Counted from the stretch's first letter, positions 23,715 through 34,300 are shown. The stretch is DNA of 46,199 bases from Syntrophaceae bacterium UBA1163 (GCA_002311635.1 DBZJ01000109.1:17175-63373); one strand, 5' to 3'. A program made the numbers and translations. The notes: generated from the sequence alone by a model not told the origin.

Positions 23715-24938
23715 CTATTTGAGTACATCCAATGCAGCACTTATCACAGCCTTTGCGAATTCAGGATCCTCCATATTGGCATCCGCTTGGATAACCTCAA
23801 TCTCCTTCTTCAACCTTCTGCTGAGCTCCTTGATAAAGATGGCATCCTCTTCAGGGTCATAAGTGGGACGGCCCGGTGAATCTATAGATGACCATCCTTT
23901 AAGAGGAATAACTACTTTTACCAGTCCTAATGATTTGTTTAACTTCTCAGCAAATATCTCAGAGACTTCCTTTAATTCATTCGGGGTCATGCGGAGCCAG
24001 GTTCGGGACTTATCAAGGTCGTATCTTCGTCGCCCTTTATGCTCTGCCGTATACTTTGACTTAGAAGGTGTAATGTGGTTAACCCCACAAGTCGATATGA
24101 TTTGAGGTATTCCAACCTTTCCAGCTGATTCTAAACGATTTGGACCTGCATCCCGCATGAACCCGTAAAGATGCTCTCCCACACCTCCTGGGGCAAGGTC
24201 AATAACGCCGCCCAAAAGCCCCTCAGCAATCATCTCCTCCATTGCGCGATCTCCGATCCCCGTGGCATGAAATCCTATGACCTGATAACCCTGATTTTCC
24301 AAAGCCGTCCTGACCGTTCTGGCACAGATTTCACAAGGGCCAAGCATAGTCATGGCAATCCCTTTGTTTTTATCCATTATCGGAGTAGCCACCTGTCCCT
24401 GAAGCATACCTGATAGGGCATAGGCGGCTCGGTCAAGAACATTCTTGAGTAGATTCGTCAGCCCTGCCATTTCAATAACAGAATGGAATATCATGATGTC
24501 GCTTGTTTTGAAAAACCGTGTAGACAGCCCCGGTAAAGCAGCTGCAGACGATACCATGACTTTTGGGAGTCCGAAGGGTAGAGAGTGCATGATGGCCGTG
24601 GCCATAAAAGAGCCCCTATAGCCGCCAATCCCGATTACGCCGTTGACCCTCCCTTCCCGCATCAATCGATGGATGATTTGGACGGCACCTGCGACCATCA
24701 CCTCCATATTAACGTCCAGGTCATCAGAATCACTTAATTGCTCCAGTCCGCTCCCCCCAGCTTTGGCCACCTCCTCTGCCGAGATCTCCGCCCGAACTTC
24801 CCGTTTCTCATCTCTCATGGACATATCCATGAGGATCGGTTCTTCCCCGAGGGCCTTGATCTTATCACTTAGATATAGAGCTTCTGGCCCTTTGGTGTCC
24901 ATTGTTGCCAAGATGATAACTCCTTTTACTCCAGCCAA
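23715..24938 (-). CDS. Tm-1-like ATP-binding domain protein (UPF0261), copy 1
   Basis: About 407 residues of the UPF0261/Tm-1-like family: an N-terminal 'IILATMDTKGPEALYL' segment, GVIGIGGYRGSFMATAIMHS, FHATGIGDRAMEEMI, and a C-terminal 'VIPLKGWSSIDSPGRP'. The plant relative Tm-1 binds ATP; the bacterial function is unknown. A TTG at 24938 is 7 bases from AGGAGG and is the better start; a TTG at 24944 is too close. This is the last gene of the operon starting at 35603, after the transglutaminase-like gene, and one of three paralogues in the window. Confidence 0.85.
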   Translation of the reverse strand: MAGVKGVIILATMDTKGPEALYLSDKIKALGEEPILMDMSMRDEKREVRAEISAEEVAKAGGSGLEQLSDSDDLDVNMEVMVAGAVQIIHRLMREGRVNGVIGIGGYRGSFMATAIMHSLPFGLPKVMVSSAAALPGLSTRFFKTSDIMIFHSVIEMAGLTNLLKNVLDRAAYALSGMLQGQVATPIMDKNKGIAMTMLGPCEICARTVRTALENQGYQVIGFHATGIGDRAMEEMIAEGLLGGVIDLAPGGVGEHLYGFMRDAGPNRLESAGKVGIPQIISTCGVNHITPSKSKYTAEHKGRRRYDLDKSRTWLRMTPNELKEVSEIFAEKLNKSLGLVKVVIPLKGWSSIDSPGRPTYDPEEDAIFIKELSRRLKKEIEVIQADANMEDPEFAKAVISAALDVLK

Positions 24939-25051
24939 TACCAATCCTCCTTCTGATCTTTAAGTGCTTAGCGCATCAACGTCGATAAAAAGTTGTTGAG
25001 GGGTGAGAGGAAATTATGCTCAGAGCGCTTGTTTCCCGTCGTTCTATATCT

Positions 25052-25681
25052 CTATGACGCGATGTATTTCGACGAGATAGAGGCCCTTTGTAATTCATCA
25101 AATGGAAGGTCCTTAAAAAATCCTCGGTCTTTGAGATATTCAATGTGAGGTCTTCCATCCATCGCACGTGGAGGTAGCAGAGCATCTTTCGTGCCATCAA
25201 AATGAACAGGAATCGTGCCGGTCTTTTTGCAATAATTAAGATCATAGGTAGGTGTTGCCTTGATCCAAGAGCTCTCAATGTACAACTCAGCAAGCCCGTG
25301 GTATGCAAAAACGTTTGTCCCCCTTTTCTCTAAAAGCTCCTGAGAAGTGAGATGATTCCTTATTTTTGAGAATCTGAGCCGCGCCGGAATACCTGCTGCA
25401 CGAGCCAAAGCAACGAGCAGCACTGCCTTCTGCACGCAGTACCCCTCTCCCCTGGAGAGGATTTGGCTCGCCCGAAAGTCTTCAGGAGAAGACCTAGGAA
25501 CATAGAGGCTGTATTTGATCTTATCTCTGACAAAGAAAAAGATGTTTGTCGCTTTTTCTCGCTCCCTTATTTTGCTTCCAGTAAGTTCCTGGGATTTTTC
25601 CCTGACAGAAACAGTGTCACAATCGATAAAGAATGTGGGGCTCAGGTATTGGTCTGCTTTCATTTCCCGTACCGTTTTCAT
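25052..25681 (-). CDS. transglutaminase-like (papain-like fold) protein
   Basis: A 209-residue protein with the core of the bacterial transglutaminase-like superfamily. Cys82 lies in SRGEGYCVQKAVLLVAL, His128 in FAYHGLAELYI and Asp147 in TPTYDLNYC, consistent with the Cys-His-Asp triad. There is no signal peptide, so it acts in the cytosol. Bacterial members are mostly uncharacterised proteases or amidases. The start overlaps the ferredoxin stop by four bases (ATGA), so it is translationally coupled to the AOR-ferredoxin genes. A role in maturing or modifying a component of the complex is conceivable but unproven. Confidence 0.8.
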   Translation of the reverse strand: MKTVREMKADQYLSPTFFIDCDTVSVREKSQELTGSKIREREKATNIFFFVRDKIKYSLYVPRSSPEDFRASQILSRGEGYCVQKAVLLVALARAAGIPARLRFSKIRNHLTSQELLEKRGTNVFAYHGLAELYIESSWIKATPTYDLNYCKKTGTIPVHFDGTKDALLPPRAMDGRPHIEYLKDRGFFKDLPFDELQRASISSKYIAS

Positions 25682-26046
25682 TCCTCAATGAGCGTCAGCG
25701 CTTCAGGAGCGCACCACTGGACACATTGGGGATCAGGGGGTTCACCGCAAAAGTCACACTTTAGGGGAATACCTGTATCAGGTTCTTTATACACCGATTT
25801 TGTCGGGCGTGAGGCCCTGCACACCACGCAACCGTCCACCTCCAACCCATCTACCATTACCATACCCTTTGAATTGCAGGCGGCCTCTGTGTAAGGGCCT
25901 GCAATGACCGGGAGACAAAATTCCTCCCTAATAAAAATACGAATTCTTGATCGCCAGGGGTTCACAGTCCCCGTGTGCGCCAAAGAACACACAATTTCAC
26001 ACTGTTTGCAACCGATACATTTTTTGTAATCTATCTTGATTCTCAT
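25678..26046 (-). CDS. 4Fe-4S ferredoxin-like electron-transfer subunit (AOR-associated, BamC-like)
   Basis: A 122-residue iron-sulfur protein. Cys residues at about 10, 13, 16 and 20 (CIGCKQCEIVC) form one cluster motif; CDFCG and CVQWCAPEAL near the C-terminus supply ligands for a second; CVVC lies between. It overlaps the AOR stop by four bases, as electron-transfer partners of AOR-family enzymes usually do (AorA-like or BamC-like). It would pass electrons between the tungsten enzyme and the Hdr-hydrogenase proteins. It belongs to the HycB/DMSO-reductase-B-like ferredoxin group rather than small 2[4Fe-4S] ferredoxins. Confidence 0.88.
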   Translation of the reverse strand: MRIKIDYKKCIGCKQCEIVCSLAHTGTVNPWRSRIRIFIREEFCLPVIAGPYTEAACNSKGMVMVDGLEVDGCVVCRASRPTKSVYKEPDTGIPLKCDFCGEPPDPQCVQWCAPEALTLIEE

Positions 26047-27860
26047 ATCACCCCAGCCCCTTCCTTTTCCAACCCCAACTCCTGCAATTTTTCCTGGTTC
26101 GGCACGCCTTTCTTATCCCAGCCCCTCCATTCGTAGTATTCCTGCAGTAATCGGTCGATATCGACGACTCGGTTCTTGACACGAGGCTCCTTGGTAATTC
26201 TCGGCGGCAAGGTGTCATCCTTGCAGGTAATGCCAGCCTTCAAGTTAAACAGGCGCTCAAGGTTCCAGATTCTCTCTCCCAGCCGGTCAAGGGTCTCCTG
26301 TGTGTAGGTAGTGCCGGTGATATAGGTAAGCCACTCGGACAGTTTTTCTCCCCATAGGGGACCATGATAGATAATCCAGCACAGCACGCCTGAATCGGCG
26401 ATTGCAAGATAATCCTGATCCTTTTTTGTGAATTCCACGAAGTGGGCAGGATCTTTTCGGCCTTCATAAAAGGGCAAGGTCGACTTCGTGTGGTTTGCCC
26501 CCACATTGTTGGTGGCATACTGCAATCCCAATGCATCAAACGCCTGGGGATGCCAGGCTGGTATGCCCATACCCTTTATGCCCATGAACAATTCCGGATG
26601 GCCGTATTTCGCCGCAAAGGCTATGCCGCCCTCGGCCATAAGATCCCCGATGCCTTCCCTGTGTGCAATCTGTTTGAGCAGCTTGAACATGTTTCTGTTA
26701 CCGAATTCCAGTGGATAGCCAAGGTCCTTCTCCGGGAGGTAACCTTCCTCATAAAGTTCCATAGCACAAGAGATCATCGTGCCTGTAGTAATCGTATCCA
26801 TGCCAAGCTCGTTGCAGAGATAATTGGCCCGGCATATGTCCTCCATGTCACCTAAACCGCAGTTTGATCCCAGTAGGGCCATGCTCTCGTGCTCAGGGCC
26901 CTTAGCTGTCTTGGGGTATTCCGGATCTTTAATCCGGCTCCGCTTGCTGCAGCCGAATGGACAGGAAAAACACCCCTCGTCCCGCACCCGAATCAGCTTT
27001 CGAATAACCTCTGGATCTTCATACTTGACAAATGCCTCAGAGTACCCCTCCTTAAAATTCAGGCTCGCCTGACTCTTGCTCTTGTTAGCCCGGCCCGGGA
27101 GAGACCAGGTCCCATACATACGCCGCTTTATCAATTCTCCGTTATTCCGACCCTCCTGGTAGAAACCCATAACCGCCTTCCGGAAACCTTCCGCATCGGC
27201 GATGTTGACCTGTCCCGTTCCGAGCGCTGTCACGGCCTTGATGTTTTTCGATCCCATGACCGCTCCAAGGCCCGAGCGTCCTGCCGCCCGTCCACCATCC
27301 GACATAATACAGGCAAATCTCACCAGGTTTTCGCCAGCAGGTCCGATATCGGCGATGCCGATAGTATTCAGGGCCCAATCATCCAGGTCGTCTCTTAGTC
27401 TCATATCGACCCGGAGCGCATGTTCGGTCTCAGTGGCCAATTTCCCCCATAGATGCTCCGCTGGTCTTATTTCCACCCGATCATTGTGAATACTTATATA
27501 TGCCGGCCCGGGTGATTTCCCCTCTACGATAAGAAGATCATATCCAGCATACTTCAAGTTGGCTCCAAAGTAGCCGCCACAGCATGGATTGGCGATACAG
27601 TTGCTCAGTGGTGATTTGGCTGAAACGATAAATCTACTCGCTGCCGGAGCCCCAGTTCCGGTCAACGGACCCGTGGCAAAGATGAGTTTATTCTCAGAGC
27701 TGAGAGGGTCGATGCGAGGATCTATCTCATCAAAGAGGATCCTAATACACATGCCCCGACCACCGATGTACTCCTGCATCAGGTACGTCGGCATCTCTTC
27801 CACCCAGTTGGTCCCCCGGGTCAAATCGATTCTCAATATCCTTCCGTTCCAACCGAACAT
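26043..27860 (-). CDS. aldehyde:ferredoxin oxidoreductase family tungstoenzyme
   Basis: A 605-residue protein of the AOR family, which holds a tungsten-bispterin cofactor and one [4Fe-4S] cluster. Cluster ligands are Cys297, Cys300, Cys304 (CFSCPFGC) and Cys494 (DSGVLCWII), at nearly the positions known for Pyrococcus furiosus AOR (288, 291, 295, 494). The catalytic Glu and His match E325 in GPEHESMALLG and H457 in GANHTKS. The N-terminal domain (GWNGRILRIDLT to GGRG) is complete. Family members oxidise aldehydes, reduce acids, or (BamB) reduce benzoyl-CoA; sequence reading alone does not separate these. A good Shine-Dalgarno (AGAGGA) precedes ATG 27860. It overlaps the ferredoxin gene and follows the hydrogenase genes in one operon. 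Confidence 0.93.
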   Translation of the reverse strand: MFGWNGRILRIDLTRGTNWVEEMPTYLMQEYIGGRGMCIRILFDEIDPRIDPLSSENKLIFATGPLTGTGAPAASRFIVSAKSPLSNCIANPCCGGYFGANLKYAGYDLLIVEGKSPGPAYISIHNDRVEIRPAEHLWGKLATETEHALRVDMRLRDDLDDWALNTIGIADIGPAGENLVRFACIMSDGGRAAGRSGLGAVMGSKNIKAVTALGTGQVNIADAEGFRKAVMGFYQEGRNNGELIKRRMYGTWSLPGRANKSKSQASLNFKEGYSEAFVKYEDPEVIRKLIRVRDEGCFSCPFGCSKRSRIKDPEYPKTAKGPEHESMALLGSNCGLGDMEDICRANYLCNELGMDTITTGTMISCAMELYEEGYLPEKDLGYPLEFGNRNMFKLLKQIAHREGIGDLMAEGGIAFAAKYGHPELFMGIKGMGIPAWHPQAFDALGLQYATNNVGANHTKSTLPFYEGRKDPAHFVEFTKKDQDYLAIADSGVLCWIIYHGPLWGEKLSEWLTYITGTTYTQETLDRLGERIWNLERLFNLKAGITCKDDTLPPRITKEPRVKNRVVDIDRLLQEYYEWRGWDKKGVPNQEKLQELGLEKEGAGVI

Positions 27861-27943
27861 ATGATTCCTCTTTTAGACCTTTAAATTATGTTGATAAGCA
27901 ATGGCCTTGGCTCAATCGAAGATCCGCCATTGCGGGGAGGACC

Positions 27944-28417
27944 TCAACCTTCATCTTTTCCTGAAGCCTGGAACTCGCTCAATACCATTTCAACTGCAAC
28001 AGGTATGGCCTGTTCCACCTCACGAGTGCATCTCTCGCGGAAACTGGTCACCTCTCCCGCCTCCACTGCGATGATATCAATCCTCTCAGGCATGGGTAAA
28101 TCAAGAGCCTTTCCCAATTCGAGGGCCGTTATAAAATTCATCTGGTGTGGGGAAGAAAGGTGCCTGGCAAAGGACAGGTCACCGGGACGCAGTCGGTAAA
28201 CCTCGCCAGGAGTTCCCTCCTTGGTTTGGATTGAATCTATGAGCAGGACCCTGTCGTATCCCAAGACAGCATCCAAGATGAAGAGACCGCCATGGTAGGC
28301 TTCGGCTACGGTGATTTGGGGGTCACGGACCCTCTTGCTCACCTCTCGCGCTACTCGAATGCCCACTCCATCGTCACATAGGACAGGGTTTCCTATCCCC
28401 AGGATCAGCGTTTTCAA
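27944..28417 (-). CDS. hydrogenase maturation protease
   Basis: A 157-residue endopeptidase of the HyaD/HycI/FrhD family. It has the N-terminal motif LILGIGNPVLCDDGVG, with the nickel-sensing Asp, and a middle segment DRVLLIDSIQTK. It cleaves the C-terminal tail of the hydrogenase large subunit after nickel insertion. The adjacent large subunit (28427) has a 28-residue tail beyond DPCMGCATH, its expected substrate. The gene lies 9 bases downstream of the large-subunit gene. Confidence 0.9.
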   Translation of the reverse strand: MKTLILGIGNPVLCDDGVGIRVAREVSKRVRDPQITVAEAYHGGLFILDAVLGYDRVLLIDSIQTKEGTPGEVYRLRPGDLSFARHLSSPHQMNFITALELGKALDLPMPERIDIIAVEAGEVTSFRERCTREVEQAIPVAVEMVLSEFQASGKDEG

Positions 28418-28426
28418 AAGAATCCT

Positions 28427-29896
28427 CTAAGAATCGAACTGATTCAAGGTCCTCACCACATGCCCATCCGAATCGTAGATTTTCACTTCCAGAGGCAGTT
28501 GCCCTGGAAGAGCGTGTGTCGCACAGCCCATGCAGGGGTCATAGGCACGCCATGATAGTTCTATCCGGTTCAGCAGCCCTTCGGTTATCTCCCTACCCTG
28601 TTTGATGAGGTCTTGAGCTGCCTTTTTGATGGCCAAGCAGATGGCCGCGTGGTTGTTCGTCGTCCCTACGATGAGGTTGCATTTCCTGATAAGCCCCTTT
28701 TCATCCGTCACATAATGATGGGTCAGGGTCCCCCTGGGTGCTTCCACGACGCCGACTCCCTCTTTGGGAGTTGAAGCAGGGATATTTCGAATATCAAGAT
28801 TTGTTATGCCCGGGTCCCTGCTAAGTTCGAGCATCCTTTCAGCGGCGTAAAGCATTTCGATCACTCTTGCCCAGTGGGTTGCCAGAGTGTGGTGAACCGG
28901 TTTTCCGCCCAGGGTCTCATACATCTTCTCATATTCTTCCTGAGCGAGAGGAGTAGCCATGCCGTCAGCCACATTCAACCGTGACAGGGGTGTCGCCTGA
29001 TATACGCCACTGCTTTTTCCGTCCGTGAAACCTCTCCAGCCCACCTTTTTCAGATAGGGAAATTTAAGATAGCTCCACGGTTCCACACGTTCAGCCAGGT
29101 GCTCCAGATATTCCCTTGGGGCATACTTTGCGAATTCTTTTCCTTGGGGATCCACAACCCTGATTCTACCGTCGTAAAAGTTGAGTTTGTTCTGGTCATC
29201 CACCAGGCCCATGTAATAGGTCCTGTGGGTAAAGGTGTCACTCAGCATCATATCCAGGTACTCTTTGTTCTTGATCACCATATCATCAAAGATCTTGAGG
29301 GATAATCTGGCAAAATCCACCGAATTTTTCGCGATTTCTTCTATCTTGGCTCTGTTCTCTTCGCTGATGCCCTTGCTGATGCCTCCCGGCAGACCGAAAA
29401 CAGGATGGATCCCGCGACCGCCGATGGTCTCAATGACCCAGTAGTTTTGCTGCCGGGTTTGGATCACCCTTTTACCCAGCTCTACGCCCACTTTCCTGAT
29501 GACCCCAAAGATATTTCTCTCTGCTACAGGGCTCTCCGGTCCCATAATAAAGTCCGGACCGGCAAGGATGTAAAAGTGGGTGGTGTGGTCTGTAACAAAA
29601 AATGCACTGTAGAGAAGTTCACGGACCTTTTTGGCCGTGACAGTGGGCTCAACCTGAAAAAGATCATCTAGAGCCTTTGTAGAGGCCAGGTGGTGAGCCT
29701 CCGGACACACCCCGCAAATGCGCTGCAAAATTTGAGGCATATCCTCAGCCGGACGGCCTTCACAAAACTTCTCAAAGCCGCGAAGTTCCGGAATCTGCAG
29801 ATAGGCATTTGCCACGTCCCCCATATCGTTGAGGAATATGGCGATTTTCCCATGCCCTTCAAGACGGGTAATGGGATCGATCATGATCTTTTTCAT
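28427..29896 (-). CDS. NiFe hydrogenase large subunit, MvhA-like (group 3, F420-nonreducing type)
   Basis: A 489-residue catalytic subunit. The N-terminal L1 motif is RICGVCPEAHH (Cys61, Cys64) and the C-terminal L2 motif is DPCMGCATH (Cys455, Cys458); these four Cys bind the NiFe site. A 28-residue C-terminal extension is present and should be removed by the protease encoded next to it. Together with the small subunit (29893) and MvhD (30863) it matches MvhADG-type hydrogenases, which pass H2 electrons to HdrA through MvhD, in the cytosol. Its start overlaps the small-subunit stop by four bases. In deltaproteobacteria such enzymes can work in either direction, including H2 production. Confidence 0.93.
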   Translation of the reverse strand: MKKIMIDPITRLEGHGKIAIFLNDMGDVANAYLQIPELRGFEKFCEGRPAEDMPQILQRICGVCPEAHHLASTKALDDLFQVEPTVTAKKVRELLYSAFFVTDHTTHFYILAGPDFIMGPESPVAERNIFGVIRKVGVELGKRVIQTRQQNYWVIETIGGRGIHPVFGLPGGISKGISEENRAKIEEIAKNSVDFARLSLKIFDDMVIKNKEYLDMMLSDTFTHRTYYMGLVDDQNKLNFYDGRIRVVDPQGKEFAKYAPREYLEHLAERVEPWSYLKFPYLKKVGWRGFTDGKSSGVYQATPLSRLNVADGMATPLAQEEYEKMYETLGGKPVHHTLATHWARVIEMLYAAERMLELSRDPGITNLDIRNIPASTPKEGVGVVEAPRGTLTHHYVTDEKGLIRKCNLIVGTTNNHAAICLAIKKAAQDLIKQGREITEGLLNRIELSWRAYDPCMGCATHALPGQLPLEVKIYDSDGHVVRTLNQFDS

Positions 29897-30852
29897 ACTG
29901 ACTTAGCCCTCCTGAATAATGAAACAGGTAAGCTGTAACGATAGAAGGTTCCTGCAGGATCAACAATTCCGTCAACGATCTGTTTTATTTCCACAGGATC
30001 GGTGGAATCAATGATAGAGCCCAGTGCGGTCAAGAAGTGAACTCCCTGGTCAATAACTCCCTCAACAGCTCCATAACACCCTGTGCAGGGCATCCCTGCC
30101 TGAGGACACATGGCCCCACACCCCCCTCGCGTGGCCACCCCGTAACAGAGCAGTCCCTGCTCAAGGAGGCACTTTTCCGGATCTGGAATAACTTCGTATG
30201 GTCTATAAAACTTCTTGACCTTCCTCCCTTCTCTTACAAGAGAACACTCTTCGCAAAGCGCCTTGGAAGAATGGCTGATTACACTCCTTCTCTCCGGCAG
30301 CTTTCCATTGAGCAACGCCTCCAGCGCAAGCCACGTGGTCTTTTCTTCGGGGGGACAGCCCGGCACAAAGTAATCCACATCTACGGTTTGGGCGAGCGTC
30401 TTGACCATGTTCTTTAATTCGGGAATTTCAAGATCCCCTTCCGGCATTTGAACCCTGGTCTGCGGATATACTTTTCCCGGATTATCTGTTGAAGGCGTTT
30501 CCTCGTAAACGCGTTCAAGAATGGATTTCAGGCTAAAGAAGTTGGCCAATCCGGGAATGCAGCCCTCATAAGCACAGGACCCGTACGCAACCATGATTTT
30601 AGATTTTGTCCGAAGCATCTTTGCCATGTGCTCGTCCTCAGACGTCCGAATTGCACCGTTGAACAGGCACGCATCAATCCTCTTGTCAGGCATCCTCTCT
30701 ACATCCTTGTACTTGAAGTCCATTGCGACAGGCCAGAAAACGATCTCCGCAGTCTCCGCCACTTCAAGAATCTTCTCGCCAATTGCCAGGGTGGCAATAT
30801 CACAGCCACCACAACTGCTCGCCCAGTATAAAGCCAGTTTCAGTTTATCCAT
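29893..30852 (-). CDS. NiFe hydrogenase small subunit, MvhG-like
   Basis: A 319-residue iron-sulfur subunit related to the NADH:ubiquinone oxidoreductase 20 kDa subunit. The proximal cluster motif is CGGC (Cys14, Cys17) with Cys in GSCAYEGC and VPGCPP. The C-terminal part adds GGCGAMCPQAGMPCTGCYG, giving further clusters that connect to MvhD. It lacks a twin-arginine signal, so the enzyme is cytosolic. It is 10 bases downstream of mvhD and overlaps the large-subunit gene by four bases. It is at the upper end of the usual MvhG size. Confidence 0.92.
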   Translation of the reverse strand: MDKLKLALYWASSCGGCDIATLAIGEKILEVAETAEIVFWPVAMDFKYKDVERMPDKRIDACLFNGAIRTSEDEHMAKMLRTKSKIMVAYGSCAYEGCIPGLANFFSLKSILERVYEETPSTDNPGKVYPQTRVQMPEGDLEIPELKNMVKTLAQTVDVDYFVPGCPPEEKTTWLALEALLNGKLPERRSVISHSSKALCEECSLVREGRKVKKFYRPYEVIPDPEKCLLEQGLLCYGVATRGGCGAMCPQAGMPCTGCYGAVEGVIDQGVHFLTALGSIIDSTDPVEIKQIVDGIVDPAGTFYRYSLPVSLFRRAKSV

Positions 30853-30862
30853 AGCTCAACTC

Positions 30863-31276
30863 TTAAGCATCTTTTTCTTCAAACGGGCCCAAGGTCCTGA
30901 TCGTCTCGGTCATCTCATTCACTATGGTAGCAAAGCGAGCACCCTCGGAAGCCGACACCCAGTCAAGTCGGACCCGCTCCTTCTCTATACCGAATTGAGA
31001 CAGCACCTTTTTTAGCAACGCCATTCGTCCCACTGTCCTGTAGTTCCCTTCAAGATAGTGGCACTCTCCTGGATGGCAGCCCAGGACAAGAACTCCGTCA
31101 GCGCCCTTATGCAAGGCCTCAAGAATGAAATACGGCTCTACCCTCCCACTGCACATGAGGCGGATGGCTCTCGCATTGGGAGCATACTGTATCCGTGACG
31201 TACCGGCTAAATCGGCACCTGCATAGGAGCACCAATTACATAGGAAAACAACGATCTTTGGCTCAAATCTGGTCAC
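30863..31276 (-). CDS. MvhD-like hydrogenase iron-sulfur (adaptor) subunit, BamF-like
   Basis: A 137-residue [2Fe-2S] protein of the MvhD/BamF family. Cys13 and Cys16 (FLCNWCSYAGADLAG), LMCSGRVEP and VLGCHPGECHYLEGN give the expected ligands. No selenocysteine codon is seen. In methanogens MvhD joins the hydrogenase to HdrA; in class II benzoyl-CoA reductase, BamF fills the same position. It lies between the HdrA-like gene and the hydrogenase small-subunit gene, as expected for such an adaptor. Confidence 0.92.
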   Translation of the reverse strand: MTRFEPKIVVFLCNWCSYAGADLAGTSRIQYAPNARAIRLMCSGRVEPYFILEALHKGADGVLVLGCHPGECHYLEGNYRTVGRMALLKKVLSQFGIEKERVRLDWVSASEGARFATIVNEMTETIRTLGPFEEKDA

Positions 31277-31316
31277 CTGGCCACCCCTTTTTATCTATTC
31301 AATGCCGTCTTGCCTC

Positions 31317-34300
31317 CTAGGCAGCGAGGGCTGCTGTTATTTCAGCCAGAATCTGCTCCGTACTGAAGTATTTCCCCAGAATAGCTCCGCTCGGGCATGC
31401 CCCCACGCAAGTCCCACATCCTTTACACAGAGCCTTGTTCACCACAGCCACACCTCGATCTGCCTCAAGGCTTATTGCCCCGTAAGGACAAGTAAGTTCG
31501 CAAACCCGACAACCGCTGCAGAACAATTCATTCACTTCTGCCACGCTGGCCTCTCCTTCAATAGCCGTGCGTATCAGTAAGGTGAACGCCTTGGATGCAG
31601 CGGCCTGGGCCTGAGCGACGCTCTCATCAATGAACTTCGGGCTGTGGGCCGTGCCGCACATGAAGATACCATCCGTGGCAAAATCCACCGGTCGCAGCTT
31701 CATGTGGGCCTCCAGAAAGAAGTCATCCTCATTCAAAGGGACCTTGAGCATTTGAGACAAGGAGCGGTTCTTTGCCGGAGGTACGGTGGCGGCGGCCAAG
31801 CAGATCATATCAGCATCAATCATTAGTCGCTGTCCCAATATCGGCTCGGTCACGGTAACTCTCAGAAGGGATTTCCCGCTCTCTTCAACAGTCTGAATGT
31901 CCGGTTTATCATCAACATCGTACCGGATGAAGATAACCCCCTGATCCGCCGCCTTTTTATAGTAATCCTCTCTAAACCCATAAGTCCTCATATCCCGGTA
32001 AAGGATATAGATATCTACCTCCGGTTTGATCTCCTTAAGCTTTAGAGCGTTCTTAATGGAGTGGGAGCAACATACCCTGCTGCAATAAGGGTGCTCCTCG
32101 TTCCTTGAGCCCACACATTGGATGAATACCATGGTATTGCAATCTTTAAATCGGTCGACATCCTTTTCGATCACCTCATCGAGATCGAGCAGGGTCATGA
32201 CCCGGGCATCCTCACCATAGAGATATTCTTTAGGCTTTGATTCCTCGGCGCCCGTGGCTACGATGGTCACGCCATGTTCAATATCTTTGATAATCCCTTC
32301 CTTGCCAATCTTGACTTTGGACGAAAAATTTCCCACATAGCCGGAAAAATTCACCACCTCAGTCTCTGTATGGACCTGGATAAGGGGATTTTCATTGACC
32401 TCGCGGATGAGATCATTCAAAAAATCCTGAATATCTTCCCCTTCTAATGTCTTAGAAATCTTCCTGGCCAGACCGCCCAGCTCCTTTGCCTTCTCGATCA
32501 GGTAAACCTTGATTCCCTGTCGGGCCAGGACTAGGCTGCTCACCATCCCGGCGATGCCGCCCCCGATAATCAGGGCTGCCCGGGTCACGTTATAGGAAAC
32601 CCGGTAGAGGGGTTCGAGCAGCAGGGCCTTAGTCACTGACATCCGAACCAGGTCCTTGGCCTTCTCAGTCGCCTCTTTCTTTTCCCCCATGTGCACAAGA
32701 GAGCAGTGTTCTCGGATATTGGCGAATTCAAGCAGATAGGGATTGAGGGCGGCCTTCCGAAGGACATCCTGGAACACCGGTTCATGGGTCCTCGGTGTGC
32801 AGGCAGCCACCACCACCCGGTTGAGGCTCTTTTCCTTGATCGTTTCCACCATGTGGGCAATGGCATCCACGGAACAGGCAAAAGTCTCCTCCACCGCATG
32901 AACCACCCCGTTGAGCCCCCTAGCATGCTCAACCACCTTTGGCACGCCCACTACCCTGGCGACGTTGGTGCCGCAATCGCAGACAAAGACACCGACCCGC
33001 GGGGGTTCCCCCCTGACATCGCGCTCTTCGGGATAGACTTTTTCTTCCACCAGGGTTCCCCGCTGTTCACATAGAAGCTGTGAGGCCAGGGACGCGGCAC
33101 CGCTCGCCATGGTCACGGAATCCGGGATATCCATGGGTGCATGAAAAACGCCGCAGGAAAAGATACCTCTCCTAGACGTCTCGATTGGGGAAAACTTGGG
33201 ACTTTCGCAAAAGCCGTGATCATTGGTCTTTATGGACAATTTCTCGGCCAACTCCCGGTTCCCTTCGTTTGAGTTCAATCCAACGGAAAGAACAACCAGA
33301 TCAAATTCTTCCTCCTTAACCTCTGTCCCGTTAATGCGGTATCTGAGTACGACGTTCCTGCTATCAGGTCGCTCTTTCACGATAGATGCCTTACTCCAGA
33401 TGTAGCGGACACCAGGCATCTTCTTGGCCCTCTCATAATATCGTTCAAATCCCTTGCCGTAGGCGCGGATATCATTGTGAAGTATGACGGCCTCAAGGTT
33501 AGGATCATGTTCTTTGGAAAGAATAACTTGTTTTGTGGCATACATACAGCATACTGCCGAACAGTAGGTATTATCCACGGTGGTGTCCCGAGATCCAACA
33601 CATTGAATCCAGGCTATTTTCTGTGGCGGCTTTCCGTCCGAAGGCCGCACCAATTCTCCTTGATACGGTCCTGAGGCGCTTAAGATGCGCTCAAATTCAA
33701 GGCTTGTCACTACATTGCGTAGCCGCCGGTACCCATATTGGCTCTGACGCTGGGGATCAAATGGTTCGTAGCCAGGGGCCACAATGATGCTGCCCACATG
33801 GATGTCTAGTTTTCTTTCACGTTGGTGAAAGTCGATAGCCTTATTCTTACAGGTTGGCACGCAAATCTGGCAGATTTTTCTAAGAGCAAAAAGGCACTGA
33901 GTCGGGTCTATAACCGAGATAGCGGGCACTGCCTGTGGAAACGGGATATGTATACATTTGAGTTTGGCGAGAGCCTCGTTATAGGTATCAAGGATATTTA
34001 CGGGACAATACTCAGCACATGTTCCACAGCCGGTACATTTCTCCTCATCAACGTACCGAGGTCTCTGGAGCAGGGTAACTGTGAAATCCCCCGCCTCGCC
34101 CTCGATTCCATCAATCTTGGCACTCGTGATGATCGATATGTTAGGATTCGTAGAGCACTCAATAAATTTGGGAGACAAGATACACATGGAGCAATCATTG
34201 GTGGGAAAGGTCTTATCCAGTTGGGACATCTTGCCACCAATAGCCGGTCCCTTATCTACCAGATAGACCCTGAAACCGGAATAGGCTACATCGAGTGCGG

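Noticed and set aside
26043..27860. Naming the AOR-family gene bamB
   Set aside because: Cluster ligands and catalytic Glu/His fit AOR in general, and I cannot separate BamB from other AOR clades by eye; the hydrogenase in place of BamGHI also argues for caution.
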